Assembly: GCA_019416775.1 (NCBI GenBank)
Contig: DXWR01000053.1
Location: 1 to 6,269 of the forward strand
Direction: 5' to 3'
Source: Oscillospiraceae bacterium
Lineage (GTDB): Bacteria > Bacillota > Clostridia > Oscillospirales > Ruminococcaceae
Length of the DNA stretch: 6,269 nucleotides
Shown in pieces: positions 1-5,113 of the stretch; the first letter of the stretch is position 1, and every line of letters starts with the position of its first letter. Below the pieces are notes generated by a model, which worked only from the letters and a program-made list of their open reading frames with translations, made no database searches and was not told the DNA's origin. Both the position numbers and the translations under genes were made by a program.

Positions 1-25
1 GCTCGGAGATGTGTATAAGAGACAG
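1..25 (+). other. Nextera/Tn5 sequencing adapter remnant (not genomic)
   Basis: Bases 7-25 are exactly the 19-bp Tn5 mosaic end used in Nextera libraries (AGATGTGTATAAGAGACAG). The six preceding bases, GCTCGG, match the read-2 side of the Nextera adapter. This is library sequence left untrimmed at a contig edge, not a resident transposon: no transposase and no second end are visible. The run of six G at 26-31 directly after it may also be a sequencing artefact. Genomic sequence can be trusted only from about base 32. Confidence 0.96.
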
Positions 26-50
26 GGGGGGTATGCTATGCTAATTGCAG

Positions 51-64
51 TTAGATTGAGCTAA
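51..64. promoter_or_regulatory. Candidate iron-regulator operator, copy 1 (TTAG-N6-CTAA)
   Basis: The 14-bp imperfect palindrome TTAGATTGAGCTAA has TTAG and CTAA arms around six bases. The arms and spacing resemble DtxR/IdeR-type operators, whose half-sites are built on TTAG and CTAA. A nearly identical site lies at 95-108, with starts 44 bp apart, about four helical turns. Both precede a DUF2325-DUF3793-flavodoxin run that fits iron control. The palindrome is seen directly; the regulator is inferred. Confidence 0.5.
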
Positions 65-93
65 TTTGCTGAATCTTTTTTCTTTTCCCATAG

Positions 94-109
94 GTTAGTT
101 TAAGCTAAC
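94..109. promoter_or_regulatory. Candidate iron-regulator operator, copy 2 (GTTAG-N6-CTAAC)
   Basis: GTTAGTTTAAGCTAAC is a palindrome with 5-bp perfect arms. Its core, 95-108, matches copy 1 at 51-64 in 11 of 14 positions. It sits 31 bases before the DUF2325 start codon, where a bound repressor could block transcription. The only promoter-like match nearby is weak (TTGCTG at 66-71, CATAGG at 89-94, 17-bp spacer) and would overlap this site. The operon may instead be transcribed from beyond the window start. Confidence 0.55.
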
Positions 110-140
110 AAGGAATCAAACAAAGAGAAAGGGCAAAGCT

Positions 141-443
141 ATGAGTATTGTAATCGTGGGCGGAAATGAATGCATGGAGTGTCAGTATAAATCCATCTGC
201 AAGGGATATGGCTGTAAGGCCAAGGTGTTTACCAAGGAAAACGGCTCTTTAAAAAAGAAGATGGGAACCCCGGACTTGTTGATTGTGTTTACCAACACGG
301 TTTCCCATAAGATGGTTATCAGTGCTTCCCGGGAAGCGAAGCGCAACCATATCCCGGTGGCCCATGTGGCGTCCAGCAGTGCTTCCGCCCTGCATTCTTT
401 TTTGTCGGAACGTTTTCCCGCTGTGGCAGGAGGAAGCTTATGA
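141..443 (+). CDS. DUF2325 domain protein
   Basis: This 100-residue cytoplasmic protein belongs to the DUF2325 family, whose biochemical function is unknown. It opens with a beta strand and a Gly-Gly turn (IVIVGGNE, residues 3-10), followed by four cysteines at 11, 14, 20 and 25 that could bind a metal. A second strand-like block (DLLIVFTNTVSHKM, about 45-58) contains the TNTVSHKM stretch typical of the family. The length is normal for a single-domain member. The start follows a weak purine-rich ribosome site (GAAAGGG, 127-133). The next gene overlaps it by four bases (ATGA, 440-443), so translation is probably coupled. In Clostridia, members are often found with ferrous iron uptake (feo) genes and DUF3793 proteins. 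With the two palindromes upstream, a role in iron or metal homeostasis is plausible but inferred. Confidence 0.85.
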   Translation: MSIVIVGGNECMECQYKSICKGYGCKAKVFTKENGSLKKKMGTPDLLIVFTNTVSHKMVISASREAKRNHIPVAHVASSSASALHSFLSERFPAVAGGSL

Positions 444-991
444 GCATTGAACCATATCTGATCGAGTATTGTTCTCCGACTCTGGCCCGGTTGAAGTCCG
501 CCAACCTGTTCCGGATCTCCTTTTCCAACCGCCGGGAACTGGAACAGCAGCTGCTGGCCTGGAACCGGCTGCTGGGGCAGAAGGGAGTGCAGGTTTTGCT
601 GCTGCGGGAGGAGGCCTGTCAGGCGTTGATTTACGTCTGCCGGATGGACCTGCTGCGGAGGGATCTGAAAAAACCCGGGGTGGGGGAATTTTTAAAAAAG
701 CAGGGATATCCCACCTCGACGCTGGGAGACACCCTAAGCCAACTGCGCCAAAAGCTGCTGACCCAGGAATTTCCCCATGAAATCGGCATTTTCTTAGGGT
801 ATCCCCTGGATGATGTGAAGGGGTTTATTCAAAATCGGGGGAAGAACTGCAAGTGCGCCGGCTGTTGGAAGGTTTACGGCGATCCTTCCCAAGCAGAAAA
901 GCTGTTTGCCCAATATCAAAAATGCCGGGAAGTGTACAGCCGTTTATGGCGGCAGGGACGGAGTGTTTGGCAGCTCACCGTGGCTGCTTGA
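440..991 (+). CDS. DUF3793 family protein
   Basis: This 183-residue protein has no predicted membrane segment or signal peptide and is recognised as DUF3793, a family of unknown function common in Clostridia. The most characteristic stretch is HEIGIFLGYPLDDVKGFI (residues 113-130), followed by a short cysteine group (C137, C139, C142) just before the WKVYGD motif (143-148) and a conserved-looking KCREVY (161-166). A strong ribosome site, AGGAGG at 428-433, lies six bases before the ATG, inside the end of the DUF2325 gene. The four-base stop/start overlap implies coupled expression. The flavodoxin gene begins 33 bases after the stop. The N-terminal half has several Cys residues (11, 60, 67), and a metal- or redox-related role is possible. 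The family assignment is firm; the role is inferred from neighbours only. Confidence 0.87.
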   Translation: MSIEPYLIEYCSPTLARLKSANLFRISFSNRRELEQQLLAWNRLLGQKGVQVLLLREEACQALIYVCRMDLLRRDLKKPGVGEFLKKQGYPTSTLGDTLSQLRQKLLTQEFPHEIGIFLGYPLDDVKGFIQNRGKNCKCAGCWKVYGDPSQAEKLFAQYQKCREVYSRLWRQGRSVWQLTVAA

Positions 992-1024
992 CATAAAAAT
1001 TCTTTTGGAAAAGAGGTTTATCAA

Positions 1025-1453
1025 ATGAGTAAAATTGCAGTGGTGTATTGGAGCGGCACCGGAAATACCCAGGCTATGGCGGAAAAGGTTCTGGAAGGGG
1101 CCAAAGAGGCGGGAGCAGAAGCGGATCTGTACACAGCCTCTGAATTCAGCGACAGCCAAGTGGACGATTACGACGCTCTGGCCTTCGGCTGCCCTTCTAT
1201 GGGAAGCGAGCAGCTGGAAGACAGTGAATTCGAGCCCATGTTCAACAGCTGTGAAGGAAAGCTGAAGGGAAAGAAACTTGCCCTGTTCGGCTCCTACGGC
1301 TGGGGCGACGGGGAATGGATGCGCAACTGGGAAGAACAGTGCGCTTCCGACGGCGCCGTGCTGGTGTGTGATAGTGTAATCTGCAATGATGCACCCGATG
1401 ACGAAGCCCAGGCTGCCTGTGCAGAGTTGGGAAAGGCGTTGGCGGAAGCGTAA
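1025..1453 (+). CDS. Short-chain flavodoxin
   Basis: This is a 142-residue short-chain flavodoxin, a soluble FMN-binding one-electron carrier that replaces ferredoxin when iron is scarce. The FMN phosphate loop is clear: SGTGNT at residues 10-15 after the first beta strand (IAVVYW). The second FMN loop is GCPSMGSEQLED (55-66), with an acidic patch typical of flavodoxins. The third is GSYGWGDGEWM (89-99), where the aromatic Tyr and Trp flank the isoalloxazine ring. The length matches the short-chain class, which lacks the 20-residue insertion of long-chain forms. The ribosome site AGAGG (1012-1016) is eight bases from the ATG. It is the last gene before a strong terminator, so it probably shares the transcript with the DUF2325 and DUF3793 genes. 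That arrangement suits induction on iron limitation, which is inferred. Confidence 0.95.
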   Translation: MSKIAVVYWSGTGNTQAMAEKVLEGAKEAGAEADLYTASEFSDSQVDDYDALAFGCPSMGSEQLEDSEFEPMFNSCEGKLKGKKLALFGSYGWGDGEWMRNWEEQCASDGAVLVCDSVICNDAPDDEAQAACAELGKALAEA

Positions 1454-1486
1454 CTTTTTCTACATCCTCTATCTCTTTCTTTTGGG

Positions 1487-1538
1487 AAGAACTTGCTGCT
1501 GAGAGGTTCCGATTCCGGCGGCAAGTTCTTGTTTTTTT
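1487..1538 (+). terminator. Intrinsic terminator of the flavodoxin operon
   Basis: A perfect 10-bp stem (AAGAACTTGC, 1487-1496, with GCAAGTTCTT, 1521-1530) extends inward by about five more pairs including G-T wobbles. It is followed after one G by seven T (1532-1538). The stem begins 34 bases after the flavodoxin stop codon. The orientation serves the + strand only: no matching T run exists on the other side. Confidence 0.9.
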
Positions 1539-1545
1539 CTGTTTT

Positions 1546-1614
1546 GGACTTGGAGAAAGCGGAAAACATCAGGACGGAAGGAGGGCAGAATTTTCCAAGT
1601 CCGGTTCTTTTTTT
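1546..1614 (+). terminator. Second hairpin with T-tract, candidate back-up terminator
   Basis: A perfect 9-bp stem (GGACTTGGA, 1546-1554, with TCCAAGTCC, 1594-1602) encloses a 39-base purine-rich loop. Seven T follow at 1608-1614, five bases after the stem. The long loop and the spacer make it weaker than the hairpin just upstream. The ACTTG/CAAGT core is shared with the first terminator. It may be a back-up terminator or the 3' end of a short independent transcript; no promoter for such a transcript is evident. Confidence 0.55.
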
Positions 1615-1686
1615 GATACTTTCTGTCACACTGTGGTGAATTTGTGAACGAATCGTTATTTTTCCGGCAACTTTTTTCCCGCTCCC
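1615..1686. other. Remainder of the 303-base gene-free gap (1454-1756)
   Basis: Between the second hairpin and the next promoter there is no supported reading frame. The only visible structure is a small inverted repeat, TCAC-N6-GTGA at 1626-1639, ending 47 bases upstream of the -35 candidate, with a further GTGAA copy just after it (1644-1648). No RNA gene is recognised. The rest of the gap is taken up by the two terminators and the downstream promoter. Confidence 0.5.
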
Positions 1687-1718
1687 TTGACTTATGGCGG
1701 TTCATCTTCTAGTATAAT
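1687..1718 (+). promoter_or_regulatory. Candidate sigma-A promoter for the zinc-ribbon membrane protein
   Basis: A perfect -10 box, TATAAT, lies at 1713-1718. A good -35 match, TTGACT, lies at 1687-1692, but the spacer is 20 bp, longer than the usual 16-18. Activity may therefore rely on the -10 alone or on an activator. Transcription would start near 1725, about 30 bases before the TTG start codon. Confidence 0.65.
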
Positions 1719-1741
1719 AGTAAACAAGGAAATGGACTGGT

Positions 1742-1748
1742 AAGGAGG
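1742..1748 (+). promoter_or_regulatory. Ribosome binding site fixing a TTG start
   Basis: AAGGAGG is a near-perfect Shine-Dalgarno sequence eight bases before TTG at 1757. The first in-frame ATG (codon 8) is too far away, so the non-ATG start is well supported. Confidence 0.85.
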
Positions 1749-1756
1749 CGAAGCAT

Positions 1757-2242
1757 TTGAACTGGCTGCGCAATTTTATGTACGGTCGCTACGGGATGGA
1801 TAAGCTGAATTTTGTGCTTTTAATCACCGGCGTGGCCATCAATCTGCTGACTTCTTTGGTCGGCCGCTTTTTTATCTGGATTATGTACGGCTGGGTGTAT
1901 ACCATTATCTGGCTGATTGGGATCCTGCCCTTGGCTTTTGCCCTCTACCGGGCGCTGTCCCGGAACATCCACGCCCGCCAAAAAGAGCTGTACCGTTACC
2001 AGCGGTTTGAACAGTGGGTGAAACGGCTGTTCGGCCGGGGTAAAAGCAGCGGCCCGTACGGGAATGGCTCTTATGGAAATTCTTCTACCGTCTACACCAG
2101 CGGCAAAGAAGTAAAGGACCGGAAGAACTACAAATATTTCCAATGCCCTTCCTGCAAGCAAAAAATCCGTGTCCCCAAAGGGCGGGGGAAAATCCGCATT
2201 CATTGTCCCAAATGCGGCTGTGATTTTGTGAAGAAAACCTGA
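1757..2242 (+). CDS. Membrane protein with C-terminal zinc ribbon
   Basis: This is a 161-residue protein of unknown function started by TTG. Two hydrophobic segments, about residues 17-36 and 38-64, form a membrane hairpin; the second is rich in Trp and Tyr. A basic stretch (65-95) and a Gly/Ser/Asn/Tyr-rich linker (about 96-112) follow. The last 35 residues form a four-cysteine zinc ribbon: C130-x2-C133 and C150-x2-C153, with an extra C155 and many Lys and Arg between the pairs. Basic residues after the second segment suggest both termini are cytoplasmic. The gene stands alone between its own promoter (1687-1718) and terminator (2249-2283). Similar membrane zinc-ribbon proteins are common in Clostridia without an assigned role. 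The ribbon could bind nucleic acid or a protein partner; this is not shown by the sequence. Confidence 0.85.
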   Translation: MNWLRNFMYGRYGMDKLNFVLLITGVAINLLTSLVGRFFIWIMYGWVYTIIWLIGILPLAFALYRALSRNIHARQKELYRYQRFEQWVKRLFGRGKSSGPYGNGSYGNSSTVYTSGKEVKDRKNYKYFQCPSCKQKIRVPKGRGKIRIHCPKCGCDFVKKT

Positions 2243-2248
2243 TTATTT

Positions 2249-2283
2249 CCGTCAAGACTGTTCTGGTTTTGACGGCTTTTTTT
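2249..2283 (+). terminator. Intrinsic terminator after the zinc-ribbon gene
   Basis: An 11-bp stem (2249-2259 with 2265-2275; outer arms CCGTCAA and TTGACGG, inner pairs including G-T) closes a five-base loop. One C and then seven T follow (2277-2283). It starts six bases after the stop codon, a textbook rho-independent terminator that insulates the nfn promoter. Confidence 0.93.
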
Positions 2284-2320
2284 GAGAAGAAGGGGCGTTT
2301 TCATAATTTTTGAGAATCCC

Positions 2321-2349
2321 TTGAAAAAACCCGGCCGATGCAGTATAAT
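2321..2349 (+). promoter_or_regulatory. Sigma-A promoter of nfnAB
   Basis: TTGAAA (-35, 2321-2326) and TATAAT (-10, 2344-2349) are separated by exactly 17 bp, a near-consensus housekeeping promoter. The start of transcription is expected near 2356, giving a leader of about 38 bases with the ribosome site AAGGAGGAG at 2376-2384. The spacer is GC-rich (CCCGGCCG). No operator palindrome is visible, so high constitutive expression is likely. Confidence 0.88.
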
Positions 2350-2393
2350 ACTGTCGTTATCTTCTGTATTCCAGCAAGGAGGAGTCAACCGTT

Positions 2394-3227
2394 ATGTATC
2401 AAATCGTGAAAAAACGTCAGCTCAACCAGGATGTTGTGCTGATGGAAGTCAAAGCCCCCTATGTGGCTGCCAAAGCCCAGGCTGGGCAGTTTATCATCTT
2501 TCGAGTGGACGAGCAAGGCGAACGGGTCCCGCTGACTGTGGCGGACTATGACCGGGAAGCCGGCACCGTTACCATCATCTTCCAGACCGTGGGAAACTCC
2601 ACCAAAGAATTGGCCGAGCTGGGAGAGGGGGATTATATCCAGGATTTCGTAGGCCCCTTGGGCATTGCTTCTCACTTTGAGGGAGTGAAGAAGGCCTGCG
2701 TCATCGGCGGCGGTGTAGGCTGCGCCATTGCCTATCCTCAAGCCAAAGCCCTGTTTAACATGGGGGTTGATGTGGATTTGATCGCCGGCTTCCGCAACAA
2801 GGATATTGTAATTTTGGAAGACGAGATGAAGGCGGTGTGCAACCGCTTTGTACTCTGCACCGACGACGGCAGCTACGGCAAAAAGGGCTTTGTGACCCAG
2901 GCTTTGCAGGAACTGCTGGATGAAGGCAACCGCTATGACGTGGTAGTGGCCATCGGCCCCATCCCCATGATGAAGTTTGTCTGCGAAGTCACCAAACCTT
3001 ACAACATCAAGACCATGGTGTCCCTCAACCCCATTATGATTGACGGCACCGGAATGTGCGGCGGCTGCCGGGTTACCGTTGGCGGCGAAATTAAGTTTGC
3101 TTGCGTGGATGGTCCCGACTTTGACGGGCACCAGGTGGATTTTGATGAATTGATGCGCCGCAACAGCTTCTATCGGGAGCAGGAACGCAGCAAGCAATGC
3201 CGTCTCATCGGCGGGAAGGGAGAATGA
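2394..3227 (+). CDS. nfnA: NfnAB transhydrogenase small subunit (FAD, [2Fe-2S])
   Basis: This 277-residue subunit belongs to the ferredoxin-NADP reductase/dihydroorotate dehydrogenase electron transfer family, often named sulfide/dihydroorotate dehydrogenase-like. It is the NAD(H) side of the electron-bifurcating NADH-dependent reduced ferredoxin:NADP+ oxidoreductase. The FAD-binding barrel occupies about residues 1-95, with the RVPLTVADYD flavin motif at 44-53. The nucleotide fold follows, with GGGVGCAIA at 105-113. The C-terminal cluster segment has C222-x2-C225-x11-C237, preceded by D217 in the DGTGMCGGC motif; Nfn small subunits are known for one aspartate ligand to the [2Fe-2S] cluster. 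PyrK and sulfide dehydrogenase SudB are close relatives, but the adjacent large subunit and absence of pyrimidine genes favour Nfn. It overlaps or abuts nfnB, so the two are co-translated. Confidence 0.93.
   Translation: MYQIVKKRQLNQDVVLMEVKAPYVAAKAQAGQFIIFRVDEQGERVPLTVADYDREAGTVTIIFQTVGNSTKELAELGEGDYIQDFVGPLGIASHFEGVKKACVIGGGVGCAIAYPQAKALFNMGVDVDLIAGFRNKDIVILEDEMKAVCNRFVLCTDDGSYGKKGFVTQALQELLDEGNRYDVVVAIGPIPMMKFVCEVTKPYNIKTMVSLNPIMIDGTGMCGGCRVTVGGEIKFACVDGPDFDGHQVDFDELMRRNSFYREQERSKQCRLIGGKGE
3216..3222 (+). promoter_or_regulatory. Ribosome binding site deciding the nfnB start
   Basis: AAGGGAG lies inside the end of nfnA, ten bases before ATG 3233 but only one base before ATG 3224. Spacing therefore selects 3233 over the four-base-overlap ATG and over the further upstream ATG at 3197. 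Confidence 0.7.
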
Positions 3228-3232
3228 TTGTC

Positions 3233-4627
3233 ATGCCGAGAAATATGTCTTTGACCAAGGTTCCTATGCCGGCACAGGACCCCAATGTTCGCAATAAAAA
3301 TTTTAAAGAAGTTACCCTGGGTTATACCCCGGAAATGGCCATGGAGGAAGCGGGCCGCTGCCTGCATTGCCCCAAAATGCCCTGCGTGTCCGGCTGCCCG
3401 GTGAACATCAAAATCCCGGACTTTATTGCCAAGGTAGCGGAAGGAGATTTCAAGGCTGCTTATGAAATCATCTCTTCCACCAACTCCCTGCCGGCCATCA
3501 GCGGACGGGTATGTCCTCAAGAAAACCAGTGCGAAGGCAAGTGCGTCCGCGGTATCAAGGGCGAGCCGGTGGCCATCGGCCGTCTGGAACGGTTTGTGGC
3601 AGATTGGGCTATGGAAAACCTCCACGAAGAAGTAAAGAAACCCACCCCCAACGGCCACAAAGTGGCCATCATCGGTGCCGGCCCCTCTGGTTTGACCTGT
3701 GCCGGCGATCTGGTGAAGCAGGGGTATGACGTCACTATCTACGAAGCCTTCCATAAGGCGGGCGGCGTGCTGGTGTACGGCATTCCGGAATTCCGTCTGC
3801 CCAAGGCCATTGTACAGAAGGAAATCGACAAGCTGGTTGCCATGGGCGTGAAGATTGAAACCGATATGGTCATCGGCAAGGTGCTGTCCATCGACGAACT
3901 GTTTGATATGGGCTATGAAGCCATCTTCATTGGTTCCGGTGCCGGCCTGCCCGGCTTTATGGGCATCCCCGGCGAAGGATTGGTAGGCGTGTATTCCGCC
4001 AACGAATTCCTGACCCGGATCAACCTGATGAAGGCTTACAAAGATGAATACGATACCCCGATTCACCGCAGTCGAGCAGTGGCTGTTGTGGGCGGCGGCA
4101 ACGTAGCGATGGATGCCGCCCGGTGCGCCAAGCGTCTGGGTGCGGAACACGTGTACATCGTTTACCGCCGGAGCGAAGCCGAAATGCCTGCTCGAAAAGA
4201 AGAAATTGAACACGCTAAGGAAGAAGGAATCGAATTCCTGCTTTTGACCAATCCCACCAAGATTTTGGGTGATGAAAAAGGCTGGGTTTGCGGCATGGAA
4301 TGCGCCAAAATGGAATTGGGTGAGCCGGATGCTTCCGGACGCCGCCGCCCTGTTAAGATTGAGGGCAGCGAATTTGTGCTGGAGGTAGATGCCGCTATTA
4401 TGGCTCTGGGCACCTCTCCCAACCCCTTGATCCGCTCCACCACCAAGGGATTGGACGCCAATAAACGAGGCTGCCTGATTGCCGACGACACCATGAAGAC
4501 CACCCGGGAAGGTGTCTACGCTGGCGGCGACGCCGTGACCGGTGCGGCTACGGTGATTCTGGCCATGGGCGCCGGGAAAACCGCCGCCGAGTCCATGGAC
4601 CGCTATATCCAGGAAAAGAATCAGTGA
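3233..4627 (+). CDS. nfnB: NfnAB transhydrogenase large subunit (GltD-like, two [4Fe-4S])
   Basis: From ATG 3233 this is a 464-residue protein homologous to the NADPH glutamate synthase small subunit and often annotated as GltA/GltD. Following nfnA, it is the Nfn large subunit. The N-terminal ferredoxin-like domain carries C43-x2-C46-x4-C51-x3-C55 and C94-x5-C100-x3-C104, ligands for two [4Fe-4S] clusters. The FAD-binding GAGPSGL is at 148-154, the NADP(H)-binding GGGNVAMDAAR at 287-297, and the closing FAD motif GGDAVTGAAT at 431-440. Its FAD is the bifurcating site that splits NADPH electrons between ferredoxin and, through NfnA, NAD+. The start was chosen by ribosome site spacing and because MPRNMSLTKVPM matches the usual family N-terminus; ATG 3224 would add three residues. 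No glutamate synthase large subunit is nearby. Confidence 0.93.
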   Translation: MPRNMSLTKVPMPAQDPNVRNKNFKEVTLGYTPEMAMEEAGRCLHCPKMPCVSGCPVNIKIPDFIAKVAEGDFKAAYEIISSTNSLPAISGRVCPQENQCEGKCVRGIKGEPVAIGRLERFVADWAMENLHEEVKKPTPNGHKVAIIGAGPSGLTCAGDLVKQGYDVTIYEAFHKAGGVLVYGIPEFRLPKAIVQKEIDKLVAMGVKIETDMVIGKVLSIDELFDMGYEAIFIGSGAGLPGFMGIPGEGLVGVYSANEFLTRINLMKAYKDEYDTPIHRSRAVAVVGGGNVAMDAARCAKRLGAEHVYIVYRRSEAEMPARKEEIEHAKEEGIEFLLLTNPTKILGDEKGWVCGMECAKMELGEPDASGRRRPVKIEGSEFVLEVDAAIMALGTSPNPLIRSTTKGLDANKRGCLIADDTMKTTREGVYAGGDAVTGAATVILAMGAGKTAAESMDRYIQEKNQ

Positions 4628-4638
4628 GTTTTTCTTCC

Positions 4639-4662
4639 TGTTCATATTTTGTTCATGAACAG
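4639..4662. promoter_or_regulatory. Nested palindromes at the yajC promoter, candidate operator
   Basis: CTGTTCA (4639-4645) and TGAACAG (4656-4662) form a 7-bp inverted repeat. Inside it TGTTCATGAACA (4650-4661) is a perfect 12-bp palindrome, so TGTTCAT occurs twice and its complement once. The right arm covers the -35 region of the yajC promoter, a typical repressor position. No T run follows, so it is not an intrinsic terminator. The regulator is unknown. Confidence 0.5.
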
Positions 4663-4683
4663 CTCCCGTGAATTGTGTATAAT
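4656..4683 (+). promoter_or_regulatory. Promoter of the yajC-TIGR04086-scfA-scfB operon
   Basis: A perfect -10 box, TATAAT, is at 4678-4683. The best -35 match is TGAACA at 4656-4661, with a 16-bp spacer and four of six consensus positions. Transcription would begin near 4690, leaving a leader of about 38 bases to the yajC start at 4728. No other promoter is evident before the maturase gene. Confidence 0.7.
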
Positions 4684-4714
4684 ATCTTTGTTGTAGTTTA
4701 TTTCAAATGAATTT

Positions 4715-4719
4715 GGAGG
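4715..4719 (+). promoter_or_regulatory. Ribosome binding site deciding the yajC start
   Basis: GGAGG ends eight bases before ATG 4728. It lies downstream of the earlier in-frame ATG at 4707, so that ATG cannot use it and would need a site not seen upstream. Confidence 0.85.
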
Positions 4720-4727
4720 TTTGGAGT

Positions 4728-5087
4728 ATGGGTGATACCGCAAGCATGTTGCTTTCCCTGATCCCATTGGTTTTAATTTTTGTGGTGATGTATTTTCTGC
4801 TGATCCGTCCTCAGAGAAAAAAGGACAAGGAACAGCAGCAGATGCGCAACAACCTGGAGGTTGGGGATGAAGTAGTCACCATCGGCGGCATTATCGGCAT
4901 CGTGGTCAGCCTGAAGGAAGACAACGTGGTCATCGAAACGGCCGGCGAACGCAACAAGATTCGGATTAAGCGCTGGGCAGTTCAGAGCAATGAGACGGTT
5001 CATGATGCGGAAGAAGAAGCTGCAAAGGCTGCCAAAGCAGAAAAAGCGGAAAAGCGTGCAGCGAAGAAGGATAAAAACGCAGACTAA
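4728..5087 (+). CDS. yajC: Preprotein translocase accessory subunit YajC
   Basis: This 119-residue single-pass membrane protein is YajC, which associates with SecDF and the SecYEG translocon and supports protein export. The membrane segment is at residues 8-26 and leads into the family signature YFLLIRPQRKK (22-32). The conserved cytoplasmic domain includes VGDEVVTIGGIIG (45-57). The last 28 residues (92-119) are an Ala/Lys/Glu-rich tail that is probably helical or disordered and is variable in the family. ATG 4728 was chosen over ATG 4707 by ribosome site position and because MGDTAS gives a normal short N-terminus. It is the first gene of the operon: the TIGR04086-type gene starts 26 bases after its stop. 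In Clostridia yajC commonly sits next to the SCIFF locus, with secD and secF beyond. Confidence 0.94.
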   Translation: MGDTASMLLSLIPLVLIFVVMYFLLIRPQRKKDKEQQQMRNNLEVGDEVVTIGGIIGIVVSLKEDNVVIETAGERNKIRIKRWAVQSNETVHDAEEEAAKAAKAEKAEKRAAKKDKNAD

Positions 5088-5113
5088 TTGACAAAAGCAG
5101 GGAGGAACCCGGA

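Noticed and set aside
7..25. Tn5 inverted-repeat end as a real mobile element
   Set aside because: The sequence is the engineered mosaic end joined to Nextera adapter bases at the contig edge, with no transposase, so it is a library artefact.
469..780. 103-codon + strand frame inside the DUF3793 gene
   Set aside because: It is a low-complexity Ala/Gly-rich out-of-frame shadow wholly inside a recognised gene.
1626..1639. TCAC-N6-GTGA inverted repeat upstream of the zinc-ribbon gene as an operator
   Set aside because: The arms are only 4 bp, the site is about 50 bp from the -35 box, and such short repeats are expected by chance.
2385..3197. 270-codon open frame on the - strand opposite nfnA
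   Set aside because: It is a shadow of nfnA, rich in His and Ala with no family resemblance, and overlaps the full coding region and the promoter leader.
3197..3232. Upstream extension of nfnB to ATG 3197 or 3224
   Set aside because: The extra residues are not typical of the family and the ribosome site AAGGGAG at 3216-3222 fits ATG 3233 far better.
3233..4627. Glutamate synthase small subunit (ammonia assimilation)
   Set aside because: The fold is shared, but no glutamate synthase large subunit is present and the gene is paired with an FNR-type [2Fe-2S] subunit, as in NfnAB.
3170..4645. 491-codon open frame on the - strand opposite nfnB
   Set aside because: It mirrors the codons of a clear gene, has no recognisable domain and no plausible ribosome site. 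Long antisense frames of this kind arise from codon bias in well-expressed genes.
4707..4727. Seven-codon upstream extension of yajC
   Set aside because: The good ribosome site lies after this ATG and directs translation to ATG 4728.
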